From an uncultured Flavobacteriaceae bacterium (GTDB taxonomy: Bacteria; Bacteroidota; Bacteroidia; Flavobacteriales; Flavobacteriaceae): DNA of 64,000 bases. Position 1 is the stretch's first letter; every line of letters begins with the position of its first letter. A program made the translations under genes and the position numbers. The stretch is taken from the NCBI GenBank assembly GCA_905479095.1, contig CAJQLD010000028.1:1-64000 (forward strand). Direction: 5' to 3'. Positions 54,462-63,091 of the stretch are shown here, in pieces. The notes under the pieces are model-generated. The model searched no databases. It was given only the letters and a program-made list of their open reading frames with translations, and was not told the origin of the DNA.

Positions 54462-54626
54462 ATGAAATTTAATAAAGATAAAAACACGCTCACAAGAAAA
54501 GAAGCGCTTCAAAAAATGGGTAAATATTCTCTGCTGACTGCCATTGGTACTTTTACGGTTCTTAACCCCCTAAAAGCACAAACATTATCAACACCGCCAA
54601 GTGGAGGAGGAGATCCTTTTGCTTAG
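54462..54626 (+). CDS. 54-aa exported micro-protein
   Basis: A small frame starting 13 bp after the T9SS cargo stop, from ATG 54462 to TAG 54624-54626. It begins MKFNKDKNTLTRKEALQKMG, then a hydrophobic core YSLLTAIGTFTVL, a NPLKAQ stretch and the tail TLSTPPSGGGDPFA. TRKEAL followed by a hydrophobic segment and KAQ resembles a Tat-like or general signal peptide, so the mature piece would be only ~14 residues, rich in Pro and Gly. Too short for most length cut-offs. I do not know an experimentally studied relative. Confidence 0.7.
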   Translation: MKFNKDKNTLTRKEALQKMGKYSLLTAIGTFTVLNPLKAQTLSTPPSGGGDPFA

Positions 54627-54635
54627 ATTACAAAA

Positions 54636-54665
54636 AAACGGCCGACATATGTCGGTCGTTTTTAA
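54636..54665. terminator. bidirectional terminator
   Basis: ACGGCCGACAT (54638-54648) and ATGTCGGTCGT (54649-54659) form a near-perfect stem with A and T runs on either side, between the micro-protein gene and a convergent gene. Confidence 0.75.
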
Positions 54666-54681
54666 TTATTTCATACGACTA

Positions 54682-55560
54682 TTAGTTTATAAAATAGTGG
54701 TTTAACTCTTCTATACTGTTCACAGTTAATGAAGTAGGAATATCAACACCACCTCCAATTAGGTTTAAAATGGCTATTGCTTCTGTACTTAATTCAAATG
54801 TTTGAGTATTTTCTGCTCGAAGAAGTCCAATGTTTTCTCCGTAGAAGTACCGTATCGTTAAAATATCACCAGGCTTAATAATGTTTAAAGATCGAGGCAC
54901 TCCTAAAAAGTTCACAGTGCCTGAGATTGCTATAGTTAAATTTAGAGACGCTTCATATACATTCGTGTACGAAGTCCCGTTAATAGAATGTGTTGGGTAA
55001 AAGTTTTCTTTTTTGGTTGTTAGAGAATAGCTTATCTCTAGAGGTACAGTTCCTTGAATATCAACGCTGTCGGAATAATTACTAGAAAAATCATACATAA
55101 TGTCCCCATTAGTTGCGTCCAAATCGATAAATATCAAATCGGTTATAGCAAGAGTTTGGTCAAGGTCAATGTCAATATCAATGGGAAGTTCTAAAGTTCC
55201 TGTATATTTTAAAGCAGTACCTGATTTAGATAAACTCCCGCTTATTAATAAATTATTCATTGTGGCTGAGGCAACGTTGTCGTCGTTTGCGCCTAATGTG
55301 AAGGCATCTAGATTGGAGGTTAAAACATATAAAGAATCCGTTGCTGTATAGTTCATTTCTGGGGTGCCATTACTGTTACTATCGACGTCATAAATCCAGT
55401 AATTCCCTAGTTCGCTTGGAGCGAAGTCTGAAATATTTAAAGAGGAATCTTCATCCGTATCTTCATCCGTATCTTCGACCATCTCTTCGACCATCTCTTC
55501 GTTGATGTCAGAGGCGTCATTTGAGCTGCTGATACTGATTAATAAAATTACTGCTGTTAT
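54682..55560 (-). pseudogene. beta-rich surface protein lacking a start codon
   Basis: The frame is open from 55560 down to the stop at 54682. Its first ~20 codons read ITAVILLISISSSNDAS, which looks like a lipoprotein signal peptide, but no ATG, GTG or TTG precedes it and the expected lipobox Cys is Ser. The first ATG is internal, at 55494, and would give a 270-aa protein without a signal. The body is rich in Asp/Ser/Thr/Asn beta strands, with a WIYDVDSNSNG block. 12-bp tandem repeats encode DEDTDED and MVEE. No promoter is visible. Either it is dead, or an ATA/ATT start is used. Confidence 0.55.
55447..55501 (-). repeat. 12-bp tandem repeats in the start-less gene
   Basis: ATCTTCATCCGT is present twice in a row (55447-55470), followed by two copies of an ATCTCTTCGACC-type unit. 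They encode acidic TDED and MVEE repeats and are in frame multiples of three. Confidence 0.7.
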
Positions 55561-55603
55561 TTCCTAGTCGTTTAGGATGCGTGTTTAGGTGGTTTGTAAA
55601 AAT

Positions 55604-55634
55604 CAAAAAAGCCCGCTCATTGAGCAGGCTTTTA
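55604..55634 (-). terminator. terminator after hemD
   Basis: GCCCGCTCATTGAGCAGGC (55611-55629) forms a stem with A and T runs; 20 bp past the hemD stop on the minus strand. It also separates hemD from the start-less gene. Confidence 0.75.
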
Positions 55635-55654
55635 AAAATATATTTTAAAAATAA

Positions 55655-56401
55655 TTATTTTTTATTAACGTTTTTAAGATACTTCTCCAGAGCCATGGTC
55701 ATTGATGGCATTTCGGTGGTTGGTGCTGAAATATCGACACGAAGTCCTTTGTTTTCAACCGCTTTAACAGTAGTGTTTCCAAAAACAGCGATACGGGTAT
55801 CGTTTTGTTTAAAGTCTGGGAAGTTGTGAAATAAAGAATCAATTCCGGAAGGACTGAAAAAGACAAGGATGTCATAATAGACATTTGCCAAATCGGACAA
55901 ATCACTAATGACGGTGTTGTAAAACACGGCTTGTTTCCATTTAACGCCAAGTTCGTCGAGCATTATGGGTACGATAGGCTTTAATTTATCGGACGATGGT
56001 AACAAAAACTTTTCTTCTTTATATTTTTTGATCAGTGGTGCAAGATCCTGGAAATTACGCTTTCCAACATAAATTTTTCGCTTACGATATACTACGTATT
56101 TTTGTAAATAAAACGCCACAGCTTCAGATTGACAGAAGTATTTCATACTGTCTGGAACTTTAAAACGCATTTCTTCAGCTACTCTAAAAAAGTGATCTAC
56201 GGCATTTCTACTCGTCAATATTATGGCGGAGTAACTTGAAAAATCAACTTTTTGTAATCGAACCTGTTTAGCTGTGAGTCCTTCGACATGAATAAAAGGA
56301 CGAAAATCAATTTTCACTTTTTGACTATCTTGTAAGTCAAAGTAAGGAGAGTTTTCAACTTTTGGTTCGGGTTGAGACACCAAAATGGTTTTTACTTTCA
56401 T
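55655..56401 (-). CDS. hemD: uroporphyrinogen-III synthase
   Basis: Closes and inverts ring D of the tetrapyrrole in heme synthesis. The 248-aa protein has two HemD-like lobes: the first with SYSAIILTSRNAVDHFF, the second with YDILVFFSPSGIDSLF, and the C-terminal TTEMPSMTMALE pattern. Sequence similarity in this family is low, so the call rests on the SRNAV and FSPSG blocks. It lies 20 bp after the DUF4271 gene. Confidence 0.85.
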   Translation of the reverse strand: MKVKTILVSQPEPKVENSPYFDLQDSQKVKIDFRPFIHVEGLTAKQVRLQKVDFSSYSAIILTSRNAVDHFFRVAEEMRFKVPDSMKYFCQSEAVAFYLQKYVVYRKRKIYVGKRNFQDLAPLIKKYKEEKFLLPSSDKLKPIVPIMLDELGVKWKQAVFYNTVISDLSDLANVYYDILVFFSPSGIDSLFHNFPDFKQNDTRIAVFGNTTVKAVENKGLRVDISAPTTEMPSMTMALEKYLKNVNKK

Positions 56402-56421
56402 AGATCAATTACTCTAAAAGG

Positions 56422-57075
56422 TTAATTTATATCATACGAAAACAGCTTACATATTAATATGTATGGTCCAATTTCGAGAGTGCAAAGATACAAAATAAAA
56501 TAAAAGAAATTATTGATTAGTTGTTTTTGATAGAATTTAATGGATCTAATGAATCCAATAAAGAGAATTAGGCCAGAAAGCATTAAAATTCCAGTTAAAA
56601 GACCCCTGTTATTTGGAACTCCAAAAATTAGCAAAGAATTCAAAGGAAGTAAAACAACACCTAAGAAATTAAAAAAACTAATTTGCTGAAACACATAGCT
56701 ATGAAATAGCTTTTTAATATCAAATAAATCGCCAACCCCTAGTTCTACCAAAATTTTCAGTAAGATGCTCCCCATGAAAATTAATAATAATCGTAAAAAT
56801 AATGGCCAATTTAATTCAATGTTATTTACGAAACTACTGTAGGTGAGTATGCCAATGAGCACAGCGTTTATGCAAAAATTTAAAAACAATAAAACATCAA
56901 AAGGGTCAAAAAACTTATGATCTTTAAAATAGATTCTCAAGTAATTGGAGTTTCCAATTATTTTTATAAAGTCTGTAAATCGGTTCACATTGAGTAGTTT
57001 AGCACTTACGGTGATCGTAAGACTCACCACAATAATTGTAGTGTACCAATCGTTAAATAGGACTTCTCTTAGCAT
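56422..57075 (-). CDS. DUF4271 membrane protein
   Basis: A 217-aa polytopic membrane protein of the Bacteroidota DUF4271 family. The N-terminal LREVLFNDWYTTIIVV block is the family entry, and five or six helices follow. The frame is open six bases further to a TTG at 57081, but ATG 57075 is preferred. It is followed by hemD, a linkage I recall from other flavobacteria. Function unknown. Confidence 0.82.
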   Translation of the reverse strand: MLREVLFNDWYTTIIVVSLTITVSAKLLNVNRFTDFIKIIGNSNYLRIYFKDHKFFDPFDVLLFLNFCINAVLIGILTYSSFVNNIELNWPLFLRLLLIFMGSILLKILVELGVGDLFDIKKLFHSYVFQQISFFNFLGVVLLPLNSLLIFGVPNNRGLLTGILMLSGLILFIGFIRSIKFYQKQLINNFFYFILYLCTLEIGPYILICKLFSYDIN

Positions 57076-57124
57076 AGACAAAGCTAAGAAGAATATTTTT
57101 AAAAAGAGAGAGCTAAAAATAACT

Positions 57125-57132
57125 TACTTTTG
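57125..57132 (+). promoter_or_regulatory. promoter -7 box of the sugar transferase gene
   Basis: TACTTTTG matches TAnnTTTG, 16 bp before the ATG at 57149. No -33 TTG. Confidence 0.55.
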
Positions 57133-57148
57133 CTAAAATTTCTACTGA

Positions 57149-57874
57149 ATGAAAGACAGTGTTGTCATCATACCAACTTACAATGAAATTGAAAATATTG
57201 AAGCAATTATAAATGCTGTATTTTCCCAGAACACTCAGGTTCATGTTTTGATTGTGGATGATCATTCACCCGACCAAACAGCTCAAAAAGTAGAAGCCCT
57301 TCAGGAAAAATATACCAATCGACTCTTTCTAATCAAACGAAGTGGAAAGTTAGGTCTTGGAACTGCTTATATTGAAGGTTTTAAATGGTGTTTGGAACGT
57401 GATTACGAATTTATTTTTGAGATGGACGCAGATTTTTCGCACAACCCGAAGGATCTGATTCGACTCTATGAGGCTTGTAAGGATCAAAACGCAGACGTGT
57501 CGGTAGGTTCTCGATACATCAAAGGGGTTAATGTTGTTAATTGGCCTTTGTCTAGAGTCTTACTGTCGTACGGCGCCTCTTTATACGTTCGACTCATCAC
57601 TGGAATGAAAATTCTCGACCCGACGGCCGGTTTTGTGTGTTATAAGCGTTCTGTATTAGAAGCACTCGATTTAGAGGCGATCAAATTTATAGGCTATGCG
57701 TTTCAAATAGAAATGAAATACAACGTTTACAAGAAAAACTTTAATATCCAAGAAATCCCAATTACCTTTACCGATCGTCGCTACGGAGTTTCCAAGCTAA
57801 GTAAAGGCATTATATCAGAAGCTGTATTTGGCGTCGTCCAAATGCGATTAAAAACAATTTTAGGAACATCATAA
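57149..57874 (+). CDS. polyprenol-phosphate mannosyltransferase-like GT2 enzyme
   Basis: A 241-aa family 2 glycosyltransferase. VVIIPTYNEIENIEAI opens it, the nucleotide-sugar Asp pair is in VDDHSPDQTA, the catalytic-metal site in EMDADFSHNPKDL, and the acceptor part ends with the RRYGVSKLSKGI block. It resembles dolichol-phosphate mannose synthase and would transfer a sugar to a lipid phosphate; there are no membrane helices. It abuts pyrC without a gap. Confidence 0.9.
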   Translation: MKDSVVIIPTYNEIENIEAIINAVFSQNTQVHVLIVDDHSPDQTAQKVEALQEKYTNRLFLIKRSGKLGLGTAYIEGFKWCLERDYEFIFEMDADFSHNPKDLIRLYEACKDQNADVSVGSRYIKGVNVVNWPLSRVLLSYGASLYVRLITGMKILDPTAGFVCYKRSVLEALDLEAIKFIGYAFQIEMKYNVYKKNFNIQEIPITFTDRRYGVSKLSKGIISEAVFGVVQMRLKTILGTS

Positions 57875-59221
57875 ATGCATAAAAAAACGCTACTCATAAA
57901 AAATGCGCGTATTGTTAACGAAGGAACCATTTTCGAAGGCGATGTGTTAATTGAGGATCAAATCATCAAAGAAATTTCAAGCTCTATTAGTGTCAAAAAC
58001 TCCAACGTCACGGTAATTGATGCCGAGAATAATTATCTAATTCCTGGAGTCATTGATGACCAAGTGCACTTTAGAGAGCCTGGCTTAACACATAAAGCTA
58101 CGATAGAAACCGAATCCAGAGCAGCCATTGCAGGAGGGATCACCTCTTTTATCGAAATGCCAAATACCAATCCACAAGCGACTACGATTGAAAAATTGGA
58201 AGCTAAGTTTGAGATTGCCCAAAAAACATCCTCTGCAAACTATTCATTTATGTTTGGTGGGACCAATGATAATTTGGATGAAATTCTAAAAGTAGACCCC
58301 CTAAAAGTTGCGGGACTAAAACTCTTTTTAGGTTCTTCTACAGGGAATATGTTGGTCGATAATCCAGAGGTTTTAGAGAATATCTTTAAAAGCACGGATT
58401 TATTAATCTCGGTGCATTGTGAGGATGAAAACACCATCAAACAAAACACGGCGCGCTATATGGAAACGTATGGTGATGACATTCCTGTGAAATTTCATCC
58501 AGAAATTAGAAGTGCTGAGGCTTGTTATATTTCATCGTCAAAAGCGATTGCCTTGGCTAAAAAAACAGGCGCTCGATTGCATGTTTTTCACCTCTCTACA
58601 GCCAAAGAAACGGCCTTGTTCTCAAATAAAAAAGCATTAAAAGACAAAAAAATTACCGCCGAGGTTTGTATTCACCACCTTTGGTTTTCTGATGAAGACT
58701 ATGATAAAAAGGGCACTTTAATCAAATGGAATCCAGCCGTGAAATCCGCCAAAGACAGAGCTGCGCTATGGAAGGCCCTTCTAAATGATAAAATTGATGT
58801 CATTGCAACCGATCACGCGCCGCATACATTAGAGGAAAAATCAAACAATTATACCAAAGCACCGTCTGGTGGTCCCTTAGTGCAGCATGGTTTAGTCGCT
58901 ATGATGGAAGCCCATCATAATGGTAAAATTTCGATCGAAAAGATGGTTGAAAAAATGTGTCATAATCCAGCAATTTTATTTCAAATTGAAAAAAGAGGGT
59001 ATATTAGAGAAGGGTATTTTGCCGATTTAGTTTTGGTGAATCCAAACAACCCATGGACGGTCAATAAAGATAATATTTTGTATAAATGTGGATGGTCGCC
59101 ATTTGAAGGTTCTACTTTTAAATCGCGAGTAACCCATACCATTTTAAATGGCACCATTGTTTATGAAAATGCAAATTTTACAAATCAAAAAGCAGCCATG
59201 CGTCTAACATTTAACAGATGA
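57875..59221 (+). CDS. pyrC: dihydroorotase (class I type)
   Basis: Cyclises carbamoyl-aspartate in pyrimidine synthesis. The 448-aa amidohydrolase has an N-terminal beta-sandwich and a TIM barrel. The first metal motif reads DDQVHFREPG instead of the usual DxHxHLREPG, so the first His is Gln; the bridging Lys region KLFLGSSTG and the TDHAPH block are present. This substitution is, as I recall, usual in Bacteroidota. It abuts the sugar transferase and overlaps the DUF4296 start by 4 bp. AllB is a related alternative. Confidence 0.9.
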   Translation: MHKKTLLIKNARIVNEGTIFEGDVLIEDQIIKEISSSISVKNSNVTVIDAENNYLIPGVIDDQVHFREPGLTHKATIETESRAAIAGGITSFIEMPNTNPQATTIEKLEAKFEIAQKTSSANYSFMFGGTNDNLDEILKVDPLKVAGLKLFLGSSTGNMLVDNPEVLENIFKSTDLLISVHCEDENTIKQNTARYMETYGDDIPVKFHPEIRSAEACYISSSKAIALAKKTGARLHVFHLSTAKETALFSNKKALKDKKITAEVCIHHLWFSDEDYDKKGTLIKWNPAVKSAKDRAALWKALLNDKIDVIATDHAPHTLEEKSNNYTKAPSGGPLVQHGLVAMMEAHHNGKISIEKMVEKMCHNPAILFQIEKRGYIREGYFADLVLVNPNNPWTVNKDNILYKCGWSPFEGSTFKSRVTHTILNGTIVYENANFTNQKAAMRLTFNR

Positions 59222-59703
59222 AAAAAACGGTTCTCATCATCAGTCTCTTAGTTTTTATGTCTTGTGGAAATACCGCGATAAAAAAACCAACTAATTTGAT
59301 TTCTGAAGATCAAATGGTCGAGATTTTGTATGATGTCATGATTATAAATTCTGCCAAAGGCGTTAATAAACAATTACTCGAAAATAACATCCAAAACCCC
59401 AAAGAGTATATTTATAGTAAACATAATATTGACAGTCTTCAGTTTGCTGAAAGCAGTGCGTATTACACTAAAAAAAGAGCAATTTATAAGTCTATTTATG
59501 ATCGATTGGGTCTGAAATTGAACGCCAAGAAAACGGCTTATGAAACCATAATTGAAAATCAGAAACGCAAAAAAGATTCCATCAAAAAAAGTATTGAAGA
59601 AAGTTCAGACACTCTAAGTCGTGATCGAAAACTAAAACTTGAATCTAAACTCAAACGTCCCTTAAAAAAATTTGACACACTTCCGAAACGGATTCTGAAA
59701 TAG
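59218..59703 (+). CDS. DUF4296 lipoprotein
   Basis: A 161-aa lipoprotein. Lipobox VFMSC with Cys at about 16. The DUF4296 core is PTNLISEDQMVEILYDVMI and the HNIDSLQFAESSAYY block, and the chain ends in a long Lys/Arg/Ser-rich charged tail. Function unknown. Its ATG overlaps the dihydroorotase stop (ATGA). Its 3' end runs 53 bp into the convergent epimerase gene. Confidence 0.85.
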   Translation: MKKTVLIISLLVFMSCGNTAIKKPTNLISEDQMVEILYDVMIINSAKGVNKQLLENNIQNPKEYIYSKHNIDSLQFAESSAYYTKKRAIYKSIYDRLGLKLNAKKTAYETIIENQKRKKDSIKKSIEESSDTLSRDRKLKLESKLKRPLKKFDTLPKRILK

Positions 59704-60655
59704 GTTTAAATTTAAAATCTTTCTGGTTTTCTAAAAACTTATCAGCGCTGTAATAATTTTTATGACCTAAAGTTTTACAGAGGTTTTTAGTTAAATGTCT
59801 CTTTTTGCCTGTTAATTTATGCTTCAACCAATCGAGACGCCATCCGATAGAAAGCATCCAGCTAGGGACTATTTTTTTGGGAGGAGTGATGCCAAAATCT
59901 TTTGAGATTAGCGCTATGAAATCTAAAAACGAAATATTTTCACCAACCACAATATAACGCTCATTTTCGATGTCGCTATTCATTAATAGCAGCATGCTTT
60001 TTATGACGTCACTCACATCGACATATCCAGAAACTCCGGCAGTATTGTATTTGAGTCCTTTGTGGACTAGCTTAAATAAAAGTCCACTTCCAGATTTGAA
60101 AAAGCCAGGCCCTATAATCACCCCTGGATTTACAATCACACTCGGAACTCCTTCTTGAACACCGCGCCAAACTTCCATTTCGGCTTCATGTTTTGTAATG
60201 GCATACACGTTTTTAATTTCGTCTGAATGCCAGGTAGTTTCCTCGGTTATTTTCACAGGATCATGCCCCATCGTCGCCACTGAACTGACATAGCAAAGCT
60301 TTTGAATGGCGTTAAGGATGCATAGATTGACAATGTTTTCTGTCCCAACAACATTGGTGTTTCTTAATAGATAATAATCGTTTGGCGCAAATGAAATCAG
60401 CGCCGCACAATGATACACATGCGTGATGCCTACAAATGCTTCCGTAAGTTGTGGGATGTCATTTAAATCGGCTTCCACCCATTCAATCCTGTTAAATTGC
60501 TCGTCAATAGTATCCGTATAATAAGAGAAAATGGTTCGAACTTTTTCAATGGTTTCTTTACGACGATAAATGGCGCGAATTTTTTGTTGAGATTTGCTGA
60601 GTTCAAACAACAAATGACTTCCTACTAACCCTGTGCCTCCGGTGACTAATATCAT
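59651..60655 (-). CDS. NAD-dependent epimerase/dehydratase family protein
   Basis: A 334-aa short-chain dehydrogenase of the extended type. The dinucleotide loop is TGGTGLVGSHL (5-15) and the catalytic Tyr-Lys is in YAITKHEAE. It resembles dihydroflavonol reductase or 3-beta-hydroxysteroid dehydrogenase-like proteins, but the substrate cannot be read from sequence. Its last 53 bases overlap the convergent DUF4296 gene. It is divergent from tyrS. Confidence 0.88.
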   Translation of the reverse strand: MILVTGGTGLVGSHLLFELSKSQQKIRAIYRRKETIEKVRTIFSYYTDTIDEQFNRIEWVEADLNDIPQLTEAFVGITHVYHCAALISFAPNDYYLLRNTNVVGTENIVNLCILNAIQKLCYVSSVATMGHDPVKITEETTWHSDEIKNVYAITKHEAEMEVWRGVQEGVPSVIVNPGVIIGPGFFKSGSGLLFKLVHKGLKYNTAGVSGYVDVSDVIKSMLLLMNSDIENERYIVVGENISFLDFIALISKDFGITPPKKIVPSWMLSIGWRLDWLKHKLTGKKRHLTKNLCKTLGHKNYYSADKFLENQKDFKFKPISESVSEVCQIFLRDV

Positions 60656-60711
60656 CCCACTAAATTACTATTTTTTCTTTTCTGATCACTAATGAATCTG
60701 TTATCTTTGTC

Positions 60712-60719
60712 TTAATTAA
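60712..60719 (+). promoter_or_regulatory. tyrS promoter -7 box
   Basis: TATCTTTG matches TAnnTTTG and ends 11 bp before ATG 60730. The upstream ATG at 60724 would fall at the transcription start, supporting the later start. Confidence 0.6.
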
Positions 60720-60729
60720 ATATATGATA

Positions 60730-62025
60730 ATGGCCAGTAATTTTATTGAAGTATTGCGTTGGAGAGGAATGATTCATGATGTGATGCCCGGCGCAGAAGC
60801 ACATTTATTAGAACAAATGAGAAGTGCTTATGTTGGTTTTGACCCAACAGCCGATTCGCTACACATTGGAAATCTGGTTCCAATTATGCTATTGGCACAT
60901 TACCAACAATGTGGACATAAGCCGTTTGCGTTGGTTGGCGGTGCAACTGGAATGATTGGAGATCCCTCAGGAAAGTCGACAGAACGTAACTTTTTGGATG
61001 AAAAAACACTGCGTCACAATCAAGAAGCCATTAAAAAACAACTCGCTCATTTTTTAGATTTTGATAACGGCGAAACCAATGCTGCTGTCCTAGTCAATAA
61101 TTACGATTGGATGAAAGATTTTTCATTTTTAGAGTTTATTAGAGACGTTGGAAAACACATTACGGTCAATTATATGATGGCCAAAGATTCTGTTAAAAAT
61201 AGAATTTCAGCCGAAAGTTCGGACGGAATGAGTTTTACGGAATTCACCTATCAATTGGTGCAAGGCTATGATTTCCTGCATTTATTCAAAGCGCATGACT
61301 GTACCATTCAAATGGGGGGAAGTGACCAATGGGGTAACATCACCACTGGAACAGAACTGATCAGACGGGTGGGGAATGGAAAAGGATTTGCCATTACCTG
61401 TCCTTTAATCACCAAATCGGATGGGTCTAAATTTGGAAAAAGTGAAGGTGGAAATGTGTGGTTAGATGCCAAACGAACCTCGCCCTATAAATTTTACCAA
61501 TATTGGTTAAACTCCAGTGATGATGATGCTGAAAAGTATATTAAAATATTCACCTTTTTAGAGGAAGATGAAATCAAATCGCTTATTGAAACCCATACAG
61601 AACAACCGCATTTAAGACAGCTTCAAAAACGACTGGCTCAAGAAATCACCACCATGGTTCACAGTCAGGCAGATTTTGAAAATGCTGAAAAAGCATCCAC
61701 TATTTTATACAGTAAATCATTTAAAGCAGACATTCAAACTTTGGATGAAGCCACTTTCTTAGATGTTTTTGAAGGCGTACCAACGGCTGAGGTTTCAAAA
61801 TCGCTTTTAGAATCTGGATTGGACATGATCGCTGCGTTATCGGCAGAAACCAACTTTTTAGCCTCTAATGGCGAAGCGCGTCGCGCGTTAAAAGAAAATT
61901 CGATTTCGGTAAACAAAGAAAAAGTAGGGGAGGCCTATCAAATTTCAAGTACTGACTTGATTAATGATACGTATGTGATTATCAATCGCGGAAAACGTAG
62001 CACTTTTATTATTCGAGTGGTTTAA
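60730..62025 (+). CDS. tyrS: tyrosyl-tRNA synthetase
   Basis: Class I synthetase for tRNA-Tyr. The 431 aa contain the HIGH-type motif LHIGNLVP, the tyrosine-binding FDPTADSLHIG and GGSDQWGN blocks, the KMSKS-type loop KFGKSEG and a C-terminal S4 RNA-binding domain. The frame also has an ATG at 60724, but MASNFIEVLRWRG at 60730 matches family starts and the promoter position. It ends overlapping the convergent LuxE-like gene by 4 bp. Confidence 0.97.
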   Translation: MASNFIEVLRWRGMIHDVMPGAEAHLLEQMRSAYVGFDPTADSLHIGNLVPIMLLAHYQQCGHKPFALVGGATGMIGDPSGKSTERNFLDEKTLRHNQEAIKKQLAHFLDFDNGETNAAVLVNNYDWMKDFSFLEFIRDVGKHITVNYMMAKDSVKNRISAESSDGMSFTEFTYQLVQGYDFLHLFKAHDCTIQMGGSDQWGNITTGTELIRRVGNGKGFAITCPLITKSDGSKFGKSEGGNVWLDAKRTSPYKFYQYWLNSSDDDAEKYIKIFTFLEEDEIKSLIETHTEQPHLRQLQKRLAQEITTMVHSQADFENAEKASTILYSKSFKADIQTLDEATFLDVFEGVPTAEVSKSLLESGLDMIAALSAETNFLASNGEARRALKENSISVNKEKVGEAYQISSTDLINDTYVIINRGKRSTFIIRVV

Positions 62026-63002
62026 AGCACCATCAAATTACAACCTCTGATATCGGACTGATCAAATCGGCCTAAAATTTCAAACGTCCCATCCGGTTTC
62101 ATTTTACCTAAATCTTGCGTGGCAATAAACGCACACGAATTAATATTTGCCAAATCAATCACATTAATGCCGCCCGATTTTCCAATCGGCTGAATGCAAA
62201 GTGCATCTTCGGGGTCTCTTGTTAAAATTCTCATCCATGGGGGCGTCTCAAACACGCCATTTCCTTTAGAGTAGGCTTGCGATAATAACTCCGTCATCCC
62301 GTATTCGCTATGAATCGTGTCCACGCCAAATCCATTTTTTAAAAGCGCATGTAACTCCGATTTTACCAGTTCTTTACGCTGACCTTTCATGCCGCCGGTT
62401 TCCATCACAATGGTGTGTTTTAAGTTGAATGAATGCGATTCAATCAAATCTAATAAGGCATACGAAACCCCCATAAGCAAGGTTTTTTGACCTTTGGATT
62501 CCAGCCTCAATAAGGTGTTTTTTAAGGCTTCTAAATCATGCAAGTAAAATCCGCTTTCAGGCTGTTTGGACTGTTCAATCATGTCATTGGCCATATAAAC
62601 CAAAGACGAGCCTTCACGTTCCAAATAAGAAGGGAGTAAAGCCAATACAGTAGAGTCTTTAATGGGACCGTAAAACGATTCAAAACCACGTCTAAAGCTC
62701 TGTTTGTAAATGGCTAAATCACTTACAAAATGCTTACTCACACGACTTCCAGTGGTGCCGCTGCTTGTAAAGGTAGCTTCTGCGGGTTGCTTGGTAGAAA
62801 CAATGTCACGAGATTTAAAAAATTCAATCGGTAAAAATGGAATCTGTTCTAGGGTGGTCACATCGCTTGGATGTTTGTAGAGTAAATCACAAAAGGAACG
62901 ATACACAGTATTGTGTTCAAATTGAAATCTGAAAACGTCTAAAGCAACGGCTTTAAAATCGGCTTCGGATTGGATGTTAAAAATTGAATCGTTGATGCTC
63001 AT
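62022..63002 (-). CDS. LuxE-like acyl-activating protein
   Basis: A 326-aa protein of the LuxE/acyl-protein synthetase type, an adenylate-forming relative that activates a carboxylic acid. The phosphate loop is FTSSGTTGSRVSKH, with the STEYGMTELLSQ-type block (HSEYGMTELLSQAY) later. The frame is open to 63062 but MSINDSIFNIQSEADF at 63002 is preferred; a -7 box at 63022-63029 lies just before it. No luciferase or reductase (LuxAB, LuxC) genes are near, so it is not bioluminescence. Substrate unknown. Confidence 0.82.
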   Translation of the reverse strand: MSINDSIFNIQSEADFKAVALDVFRFQFEHNTVYRSFCDLLYKHPSDVTTLEQIPFLPIEFFKSRDIVSTKQPAEATFTSSGTTGSRVSKHFVSDLAIYKQSFRRGFESFYGPIKDSTVLALLPSYLEREGSSLVYMANDMIEQSKQPESGFYLHDLEALKNTLLRLESKGQKTLLMGVSYALLDLIESHSFNLKHTIVMETGGMKGQRKELVKSELHALLKNGFGVDTIHSEYGMTELLSQAYSKGNGVFETPPWMRILTRDPEDALCIQPIGKSGGINVIDLANINSCAFIATQDLGKMKPDGTFEILGRFDQSDIRGCNLMVL

Positions 63003-63021
63003 AATGTGAAATAGTCCATCA

Positions 63022-63029
63022 CAAAAATA
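63022..63029 (-). promoter_or_regulatory. promoter -7 box of the LuxE-like gene
   Basis: On the minus strand TATTTTTG matches TAnnTTTG, 19 bp before ATG 63002; it lies inside the longer open frame and so supports the shorter start. Confidence 0.55.
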
Positions 63030-63036
63030 GCTAAAA

Positions 63037-63074
63037 ATAAAAAGAGCGTTACCATGTGGCAACGCTCTTTTAAA
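63037..63074 (-). terminator. terminator after the T9SS protein
   Basis: AAAGAGCGTT and AACGCTCTTT form a perfect stem around a 10-nt loop, with A and T runs. It ends the gene at 63092-64000, 20 bp past its stop, just before the LuxE-like promoter. Confidence 0.75.
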
Positions 63075-63091
63075 ATATTTAAAAAATTAGA

